Origin: Bacteroides sp.
GTDB lineage: Bacteria > Bacteroidota > Bacteroidia > Bacteroidales > Bacteroidaceae
DNA length: 5,867 nucleotides
Assembly: GCA_030151635.1 (NCBI GenBank)
Contig: JASLDF010000100.1
Location: 1 to 5,867 of the forward strand
Reading direction: 5' to 3'
Shown: positions 1 through 5,196 of the stretch, piece after piece
How positions within the stretch are numbered: the first letter of the stretch is position 1
Layout: every line of letters begins with the position of its first letter
The notes under the pieces: model-generated
Databases searched by the model: none
Told to the model about the DNA's origin: nothing
The model's input: only the letters and a program-made list of their open reading frames with translations
Position numbers and translations under genes: made by a program

Positions 1-1047
1 GGCCAAGATGGTTCTTTTTTAGCTGAGTTTTTAATTCAAAAAGGATACGAAGTACACGGTATTATTCGCCGTTCGTCATCTTTCAATACCGGACGTATCG
101 AACATCTTTATTTGGATGAATGGGTTCGTGATATGAAACAAGAACGTTTAGTTAATCTCCATTATGGTGATATGACGGATAGCAGTTCCCTGATTCGTAT
201 TATTCAACGAGTACAACCAACTGAAATATATAATCTAGCAGCTCAAAGTCATGTTAAGGTGTCTTTTGATATCCCTGAATATACGGCAGAAACTGATGCT
301 GTGGGCACGTTAAGATTGTTAGAGGCCGTGCGTATTTTAGGATTAGAGAAATCTACCCGAATTTATCAAGCTTCTACCTCGGAACTGTTTGGTGAGGTGC
401 AAGAGATTCCTCAAAAAGAAACCACTCCATTTTATCCTCGCTCTCCTTATGGTGTAGCAAAACAATATGGCTTTTGGATTACTAAAAATTATCGTGAAAG
501 CTACGGTATGTTTGCCGTAAACGGTATCCTTTTTAATCATGAGAGTGAACGACGTGGTGAAAACTTTGTAACCCGAAAAATAACCATTGCTGCAGCTCGA
601 ATAGCTTTAGGTCATCAGAATAAACTTTATTTAGGGAATCTAGATGCTGAACGTGATTGGGGATATGCTCGTGACTATGTAGAGTGTATGTGGCTGATGC
701 TTCAACACGATGTTCCAGAGGATTTTGTAATTGCAACGGGAGAGAAACACTCTGTACGTGAATTTGCAACTTTGGCTTTTGACCGTTTAGGAATTAAGTT
801 GCGTTGGGAAGGTAAAGGTGTTGATGAAAAGGGGATTAATCAAGCTACAGGAGATGTATTGGTGGAAGTTGATCCTAAATATTTTCGCCCTGCCGAAGTT
901 GACTTGTTATTAGGTGATCCAACCAAAGCTCGTACGGAATTAGGATGGAATCCAACAAAAACTTCTTTCCAAGAGTTGGTAAATATAATGGTAGATCATG
1001 ACAAAGATTGGGTTATTCGTCATTATGAAGGAGGTAAATCTTTATGA
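1..1047 (+). CDS. gmd: GDP-mannose 4,6-dehydratase, 5'-truncated by the window edge
   Basis: This cytoplasmic NADP-dependent short-chain dehydrogenase/reductase converts GDP-D-mannose to GDP-4-keto-6-deoxy-D-mannose, the first committed step towards GDP-L-fucose. The open frame runs from base 1 (GQDGSFLAEFL), which is the second half of the family's N-terminal TGxTGQDGS nucleotide-binding motif. About ten residues and the start codon therefore lie upstream, and the TTG at 112 is internal. Counting codons from base 1, the catalytic set is T126 and E128 in ASTSELFG, and Y150 and K154 in SPYGVAKQYG. Other hallmarks are VGTLRLLEAVR, FNHESERRGENFVTRKIT, ERDWGYARDYV and the C-terminal YFRPAEVDLLLGDPTKA. 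The visible 348 residues plus the missing start fit the usual length of about 350-375. The stop overlaps the start of the next gene, as expected for a translationally coupled pair. The identification is very secure; only the 5' end is missing. Confidence 0.97.
   Translation, partial: GQDGSFLAEFLIQKGYEVHGIIRRSSSFNTGRIEHLYLDEWVRDMKQERLVNLHYGDMTDSSSLIRIIQRVQPTEIYNLAAQSHVKVSFDIPEYTAETDAVGTLRLLEAVRILGLEKSTRIYQASTSELFGEVQEIPQKETTPFYPRSPYGVAKQYGFWITKNYRESYGMFAVNGILFNHESERRGENFVTRKITIAAARIALGHQNKLYLGNLDAERDWGYARDYVECMWLMLQHDVPEDFVIATGEKHSVREFATLAFDRLGIKLRWEGKGVDEKGINQATGDVLVEVDPKYFRPAEVDLLLGDPTKARTELGWNPTKTSFQELVNIMVDHDKDWVIRHYEGGKSL
1028..1035 (+). promoter_or_regulatory. Ribosome binding site of the GDP-L-fucose synthase gene
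   Basis: AAGGAGGT is a near-perfect Shine-Dalgarno sequence 8 bases before the ATG at 1044. It lies inside the last codons of gmd and fixes the downstream start in the ATGA overlap. It stands out because the three downstream genes have no such motif, and genes of this phylum usually lack one. Confidence 0.75.
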
Positions 1048-2120
1048 TTGATAAAAAGGCTAAAATTTATATTGCAGGTCACAGAGGTTTGGTTGGTTCC
1101 GCAATATGGAAAAATCTAGAAAGTAAAGGATATACGAACTTAATTGGTCGAACTCATCAGGAATTAGATTTATTGGATGCTGCACAAGTGAAAGCTTTCT
1201 TTGATGAAGAGTGTCCAGAATACGTGATTTTGGCAGCTGCCTACGTTGGGGGAATTAAGGCGAATAGTATTTATCGTGCCGATTTTATCTATCGGAACTT
1301 GGGTATTCAACAAAACGTGATTGGTGAGAGTTTTCGTCACAATGTTAAGAAGTTGCTCTTCTTAGGTAGTACTTGTATTTACCCTAGAGATGCACACCAG
1401 CCCATATCAGAAGATGAATTACTGACTAATACGTTGGAATACACCAATGAACCTTATGCGATTGCTAAGATAGCAGGATTAAAGATGTGCGAAAGTTTCA
1501 ATTTACAATATGGAACAAACTACATCGCTGTAATGCCAACGAATTTGTATGGTCCTGGAGATAACTTTGACTTGGAAACTAGCCACGTTCTTCCTGCAAT
1601 GATTCGTAAAATTCACTTGGCAAAGGCTCTTTATGATAGTAATTGGGAGGCTATTCGTGCCGACTTAAATCATCTTCCCGTTCATGGTGTTGATGGTGAG
1701 GCAACCGAAGGTGATATTCTAGCTATGTTAGAAAAGCAAGGCATCAAAAAGGAGTGTCTTGATCTTTGGGGAACGGGTAAACCTCTTCGTGAGTTCTTAT
1801 GGAGTGAAGATATGGCAGATGCATCTGTCTATCTCTTGGAACACATTGATTTCAAAGATACCTATAACTTGAGCGATAAAGAAATTCGAAACTGCCACAT
1901 CAATATTGGCAGTGGTAAAGAGGTTAGCATTGCTCAATTAGCAAGCCTTATTGCCCAAACAGTGGGGTATAAAGGTGCTTTGAATTTCAATCCTAATTTG
2001 CCTGATGGTACCATGCGTAAATTAACCGATGTTTCAAAGCTTCATGGCTTAGGTTGGAAACATTCTGTAGAACTCGAAGACGGTATTAAACGTTTGTACA
2101 ATTGGTATTTAAACAATTAA
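1044..2120 (+). CDS. fcl: GDP-L-fucose synthase (GDP-4-keto-6-deoxy-D-mannose 3,5-epimerase/4-reductase)
   Basis: This enzyme (also called WcaG) takes the product of the upstream dehydratase, epimerises C3 and C5 and reduces C4 with NADPH to give GDP-L-fucose in the cytoplasm. The 358-residue protein has the Rossmann motif GHRGLVGS (residues 12-19) and the LAAAYVGGIKAN segment. Its catalytic residues are S109 and C111 in GSTCIYP, Y138 and K142 in EPYAIAKIAG, and H181 in ETSHVLPA. These align with S107, C109, Y136, K140 and H179 of the E. coli enzyme as I recall them. LWGTGKPLREFLWSEDMA (241-258) is the conserved substrate-domain signature. The protein is about 37 residues longer than the E. 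coli form; the extra sequence is around residues 195-235, a long form I associate with Bacteroidota. The start at 1044 overlaps the gmd stop (ATGA) and has a strong ribosome binding site. A terminator follows 10 bases after the stop. Confidence 0.97.
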   Translation: MIDKKAKIYIAGHRGLVGSAIWKNLESKGYTNLIGRTHQELDLLDAAQVKAFFDEECPEYVILAAAYVGGIKANSIYRADFIYRNLGIQQNVIGESFRHNVKKLLFLGSTCIYPRDAHQPISEDELLTNTLEYTNEPYAIAKIAGLKMCESFNLQYGTNYIAVMPTNLYGPGDNFDLETSHVLPAMIRKIHLAKALYDSNWEAIRADLNHLPVHGVDGEATEGDILAMLEKQGIKKECLDLWGTGKPLREFLWSEDMADASVYLLEHIDFKDTYNLSDKEIRNCHINIGSGKEVSIAQLASLIAQTVGYKGALNFNPNLPDGTMRKLTDVSKLHGLGWKHSVELEDGIKRLYNWYLNN

Positions 2121-2130
2121 ACATATACGA

Positions 2131-2164
2131 AAGCTCCTTTCCAACTTGGTATAGGAGCTTTTTT
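2131..2164 (+). terminator. Rho-independent terminator of the gmd-fcl unit
   Basis: AAGCTCCT (2131-2138) pairs perfectly with AGGAGCTT (2153-2160). A2130 can also pair with T2161, and a short inner CCA/TGG helix is possible (2141-2143 with 2147-2149). Six T residues (2159-2164) overlap and follow the 3' arm. The hairpin starts 10 bases after the fcl stop codon and marks the boundary between the sugar-nucleotide genes and the uptake cassette. Confidence 0.87.
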
Positions 2165-2238
2165 ATTACCAAATAATCCATCAAAAGTAGTGTGTGCATT
2201 GTCGAGTATGACCATTAAAAATAATTAATCCATAAAAT

Positions 2239-2276
2239 TACCTATTTGTAGGTAGATGCAAGTAGGCGTAATATAG
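2239..2276 (+). promoter_or_regulatory. Possible Bacteroidota-type promoter with overlapping palindrome
   Basis: TTTG at 2245-2248, a 20-base spacer and TAATATAG at 2269-2276 resemble the Bacteroides promoter (-33 TTTG, -7 TAnnTTTG). The -33 and the spacing fit, but only four of the six fixed -7 bases match. The TTTG lies exactly in the spacer of a perfect inverted repeat, TACCTA (2239-2244) and TAGGTA (2249-2254), so a bound repressor would cover the -33 element. This is the only reasonable promoter candidate I see in the 210-base gap before the small His-rich gene. Transcription would start near 2283. The match is weak and could be chance. Confidence 0.28.
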
Positions 2277-2330
2277 TTACCTTTATCCTCAAATAAATAT
2301 CGCGAGTATTTGCGTGATGCCATTTTACTT

Positions 2331-2669
2331 ATGAGTAAGAAAGAAACAATCAGATGGAAGAAGATGAAGGCTTGGCTATTAATCGTAGCTTTGATTCCTT
2401 TGTTTTTAGTGAAATCATTTCACTACCACGATTCTTTTACCCATACGCATAATCATTCACATACGGAAGCTGATGGTGCGACTCAGATTGTAGAGTTGGG
2501 GCATAAATGTTTAGTTTGCGACTTTACCTTATCTAATTTTACACCAGTTTCTACTGATGTTGAATACCTATCTTGTACAGCCTTGGTGATCTATGTTGAT
2601 CAACCAATTAATATCGTACAACTTGATGCAACTTCATGCATCTCTTTACGTGCTCCTCCAGTTGTTTAA
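2331..2669 (+). CDS. Small membrane-anchored protein with His-rich segment and CxxC, probable metal-binding accessory of the TonB receptor
   Basis: I cannot assign this 112-residue protein to a named family with certainty. It has a Lys-rich N-terminus, one hydrophobic segment (AWLLIVALIPLFLV, about residues 14-27) and then a periplasmic part. That part begins with a His cluster (H31, H33, H38, H40, H42, H44), followed by H58 and a C60-x-x-C63 pair in GHKCLVCDF; two more cysteines are at 82 and 103. The C-terminus SLRAPPVV resembles the RxPP ending I recall from DUF2946-type proteins, small His/Cys proteins found beside TonB receptors, but this is memory, not a search. The likely role is binding or relaying a metal taken up by the downstream receptor (inference). 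Start choice: ATG 2331 is preferred. ATG 2364 would give 101 residues beginning just before the hydrophobic segment, and TTG 2310 is less likely. None has a clear ribosome binding site. A palindrome (2407-2425) lies within the gene. Confidence 0.75.
   Translation: MSKKETIRWKKMKAWLLIVALIPLFLVKSFHYHDSFTHTHNHSHTEADGATQIVELGHKCLVCDFTLSNFTPVSTDVEYLSCTALVIYVDQPINIVQLDATSCISLRAPPVV
2407..2425. repeat. Perfect 9-1-9 palindrome with a Fur-family-like core
   Basis: TAGTGAAAT (2407-2415), C2416 and ATTTCACTA (2417-2425) form a perfect inverted repeat with a single central base. The inner part has the 7-1-7 geometry and the AATnATT core of Fur, Zur and PerR operators known from Bacillus, although the outer bases differ from those consensus sites. 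It lies inside the small His-rich gene, in codons for LVKSFHY, so it could be an intragenic operator or a coincidence of codons. Confidence 0.4.
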
Positions 2670-2705
2670 TCTTTATTTAGTTTAGTTCATCAATAAATAG
2701 GCGTT

Positions 2706-2737
2706 CTGCTCTCTCATTTCATGGAGCAGTTTGTTTT
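2706..2737 (+). terminator. Possible rho-independent terminator after the small His-rich gene
   Basis: CTGCTC (2706-2711) pairs with GAGCAG (2724-2729); a G-U pair between T2712 and G2723 extends the stem to 7 bp. The loop is about 10 bases and the tail TTTGTTTT (2730-2737) is T-rich. The hairpin is 37 bases after the stop codon. If it works, it would end or attenuate the transcript before the TonB receptor. The stem is short and the tail interrupted, so read-through is likely. Confidence 0.45.
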
Positions 2738-2843
2738 AGGCACTACCCTTGATATAGGGCAGTTAGTCTTGCATATTTAGTGGTGCTAATGCTGGAATAT
2801 TTTTACAATTCGAAGAGTTGAACTACGTAAGATTTATTAGCAA
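2738..2843 (+). other. Leader region of the TonB receptor gene, with small inverted repeats
   Basis: This non-coding stretch holds a nested fold: CACTA (2741-2745) can pair with TAGTG (2778-2782), enclosing the hairpin CCCT (2746-2749) with AGGG (2756-2759). The small hairpin alone can instead be extended by ACT (2742-2744) with AGT (2761-2763). Near the start codon, CAATTC (2806-2811) pairs with GAGTTG (2815-2820) using one G-U pair. TATTTTTA at 2798-2805 resembles a Bacteroidota -7 element, but no TTTG sits at the right distance upstream. I recognise no known riboswitch; the cobalamin B12-box pattern was looked for and not found. There is no Shine-Dalgarno motif before the ATG at 2844. Confidence 0.25.
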
Positions 2844-5171
2844 ATGAAAATGAATTTAATCGGCAAGGCTTTGTTGTGCTTGCTGTGTGTATCTATGTAT
2901 GGGGTAATCTATGCCCAAAAAACAGAAGAATCCCTTGAGCTTATTATTCTAGATAGCACGACTAAAGAGGGAATTGAACATGTGATACTAACTATTGGAA
3001 ATCAACACTTCTTTACGAATGAAAAGGGGAAGTGTACGCTATCTTTAAAAGATAGAAATGTGGGTATGTTCCTTGATATTGAGTTGCTGGGCTATAAAAC
3101 TCAACAAGTGTCTTTGAACGATGTGCGTAAGACACAACCTTTTGTAATTGGCCTTGATTTGGAGTCTCAACAGTTGGATGAATTGGTGGTTGATGCTCGG
3201 AATCAATCTTCTTTTCGCAACTCGGTGGCACAAGAAATTTCTAGTTTTGATATAAGTAAGAACGTGGGCAATTCAATGACTGCCTCTCTCGAGAAAATGA
3301 AGGGTGTTAGCTTCATTCAGAGTGGTGCGACGGTAGTTAAACCTGTCATTCAAGGAATGCATAGCAATAGAATTTTAATCTTGAACAATGGGGTACGACA
3401 AGAGGGACAGTCTTGGGGAGATGACCATGCTCCCGAATTGGATGTAAATAATGTCGAATACCTTACGGTAATTAAGGGAGCTGAGTCGGTTCGGTACGGT
3501 TCACAAGCTTTAGGGGGTGTCCTTAAAATGGAGAGTCGTGCATTGCCTTATGGAAGAAAAAGTATGAAAGGCAGATGGTCTAATTCGTATGGTAGTAACG
3601 GCAAACGATATGCTACCACTGGTTTGCTAGACGGTTCGTTGCCCTTTCATCGGAACATTGCATGGCGAGTACAAGGCACTTACCTAAATGGTGGAGATCG
3701 ATCTACTGCTAAGTATGTTTTGAATAATACGGGTATGCGTGAGTTTGATTTTTCTGCTGCTCTAGGATATCAACGTGACCATTTTGGAGTGGACCTTTTT
3801 TATAGTCGATACGATTCAAAGTTGGGGGTTCTTTACACTTCTCAACATGGTGATGTCGATTTATTTAAAGAGTTGATTCAGATTGGTCGCCCATTAGATG
3901 TTTCTCCTTTTTCGAGACATATAGATTATCCATATCAGCAAGTTATTCATCAAATTGTACGTTTGAAATCTTTCTATAAGTTTCCTAATAAGAGTCAGTT
4001 AAATGTTCAGTATGCCTACCAAACCGACCATCGGGATGAGTTTCACATGCGTCGAAATAATTTATCGCGTGTGCCTTCGTTAAGTCTGGACCTATCTTCT
4101 CATCAGTTTGATTTGGATTGGGTATATCCGTATTTGAATTACTTTAAAACAGAGATAGGTGCTTTCTTTGGTAGCTCAAATAATGCGAACAAACCAGGTA
4201 CGGGCGTGGTGCCGATTATACCAAACTATACGCAACAACGTTTTGGACTTTTTGCTTTACAAAGATTGACCAAAGAGCGTTGGGGAATTGAGGCTGGTGT
4301 TCGTATGGATCGTGAGGTGAATAGAGCCGATGGATTTGATTCGTATGGTGAGCGTTACGGTGGACTTCGGCAATTTGGAAACTTAACGTATAATGTAGGA
4401 GGTAATTATCAGATTTCGTCGAATTGGAGTGTTGTCTCTAATGTAGGATTAGCGTGGAGAGCTCCCCATGTTTATGAATTATATAGCAATGGGCTAGATC
4501 ACGCATCGGGTATCTATGTTATTGGAGATGCAAACTTAAAATCTGAAAAGAGTACCAAGTGGATTACTTCCTTGAATTACGATGCCCGTATGTTTTCTTT
4601 CTCTGTAGATGGTTACTTGCAGTGGGTTCGCAATTTTATTTATGATGAACCCTCTCAAAACTACATAACGGTCGTATCGGGTACCTATCCGGTATTTGAG
4701 TTTAAGCAAGTCAATGCCTACTTTAGAGGAGTTGATGCAGAACTATCGATTAAGCCATTAGATCATTTTCAATATGACTTGAAAGGCAGTCTAATTTGGG
4801 CGAATGAACAACATACGGGGAGGTATTTACCTTATATTCCTTCATTTCACCTTATGCAATCGATAGGCTATACCTTACCCAAATGGAGACGTTTGGAAGA
4901 AGTTGGAGTTCGCTTGAATCACAAATATGTGGCTAAGCAAAATCGATTTGATGCCGAAACAGACTTAGTTTCTTTTACGCCATCCGCCTATCATCTATTT
5001 GGACTAGAAATGGGAATTACCCTTCCAATTAATCAGACACACCGCCTCACTTTTTTAGTTGAGTCAAGTAATATTTTCAACAAACAATATAAAGAATATA
5101 CCAATAGATTCCGATACTATGCACACGATGCAGGACGAGATATCCGCATTGTTGCACTTTGGAATTTCTAA
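2844..5171 (+). CDS. TonB-dependent outer-membrane receptor, probably for a metal, metal complex or haem
   Basis: This 775-residue protein is a complete energy-coupled outer-membrane transporter. A signal peptide ends near VIYA|QK (cleavage after residue 24). Residues about 30-110 form a carboxypeptidase-regulatory-like beta domain, typical of Bacteroidota receptors. LDELVVDA (111-118) is the probable TonB-box region. The plug spans about 120-235, with QGMHSNRILILNNGVRQEGQ followed by SWGDDHAPELD, then VIKGAESVRYGSQALGGVL. The rest is a 22-strand-type barrel ending in the aromatic F775, as the BAM complex requires. In the barrel, WRAP (538-541) and DANL (562-565) flank H542 and H553, recalling the FRAP/NPNL boxes of haem receptors, although many other receptors have similar boxes. 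Its neighbours, a small His/Cys protein upstream and a His-containing lipoprotein 25 bases downstream, favour a metal or haem ligand over a glycan; no SusD-like partner is visible. The substrate remains undetermined. Confidence 0.96.
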   Translation: MKMNLIGKALLCLLCVSMYGVIYAQKTEESLELIILDSTTKEGIEHVILTIGNQHFFTNEKGKCTLSLKDRNVGMFLDIELLGYKTQQVSLNDVRKTQPFVIGLDLESQQLDELVVDARNQSSFRNSVAQEISSFDISKNVGNSMTASLEKMKGVSFIQSGATVVKPVIQGMHSNRILILNNGVRQEGQSWGDDHAPELDVNNVEYLTVIKGAESVRYGSQALGGVLKMESRALPYGRKSMKGRWSNSYGSNGKRYATTGLLDGSLPFHRNIAWRVQGTYLNGGDRSTAKYVLNNTGMREFDFSAALGYQRDHFGVDLFYSRYDSKLGVLYTSQHGDVDLFKELIQIGRPLDVSPFSRHIDYPYQQVIHQIVRLKSFYKFPNKSQLNVQYAYQTDHRDEFHMRRNNLSRVPSLSLDLSSHQFDLDWVYPYLNYFKTEIGAFFGSSNNANKPGTGVVPIIPNYTQQRFGLFALQRLTKERWGIEAGVRMDREVNRADGFDSYGERYGGLRQFGNLTYNVGGNYQISSNWSVVSNVGLAWRAPHVYELYSNGLDHASGIYVIGDANLKSEKSTKWITSLNYDARMFSFSVDGYLQWVRNFIYDEPSQNYITVVSGTYPVFEFKQVNAYFRGVDAELSIKPLDHFQYDLKGSLIWANEQHTGRYLPYIPSFHLMQSIGYTLPKWRRLEEVGVRLNHKYVAKQNRFDAETDLVSFTPSAYHLFGLEMGITLPINQTHRLTFLVESSNIFNKQYKEYTNRFRYYAHDAGRDIRIVALWNF

Positions 5172-5196
5172 TTAATAATTTAAAAATCAGATAAAT

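Noticed and set aside
112..114. TTG as the start of gmd
   Set aside because: The same frame is open back to base 1 and encodes the conserved GQDGS nucleotide-binding motif, so the true start is before the window.
343..769. Open frames on the - strand at 343-540 and 533-769
   Set aside because: They lie entirely antisense to gmd, show no recognisable domain, and gmd is strongly conserved across the same bases.
2310..2312. TTG as the start of the small His-rich protein
   Set aside because: An ATG lies 21 bases downstream in frame, and the extra residues add nothing recognisable.
2787..2805. Promoter directly before the receptor (TAATGCTG or TATTTTTA as -7)
   Set aside because: Neither has a TTTG or TTG at the 19-21 base distance expected for Bacteroidota promoters.
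2738..2843. Cobalamin riboswitch before the TonB receptor
   Set aside because: B12-linked TonB receptors often have one, but the B12-box and core patterns could not be found and the leader is too short.
3013..3233. Two overlapping - strand frames within the TonB receptor gene
   Set aside because: They are antisense to the N-terminal domain and plug of a clear receptor gene, lack motifs and overlap each other.
2844..5171. SusC-type glycan importer
   Set aside because: At 775 residues it is shorter than usual SusC proteins, and the next gene is not a SusD-like lipoprotein. The neighbours are His-rich instead.
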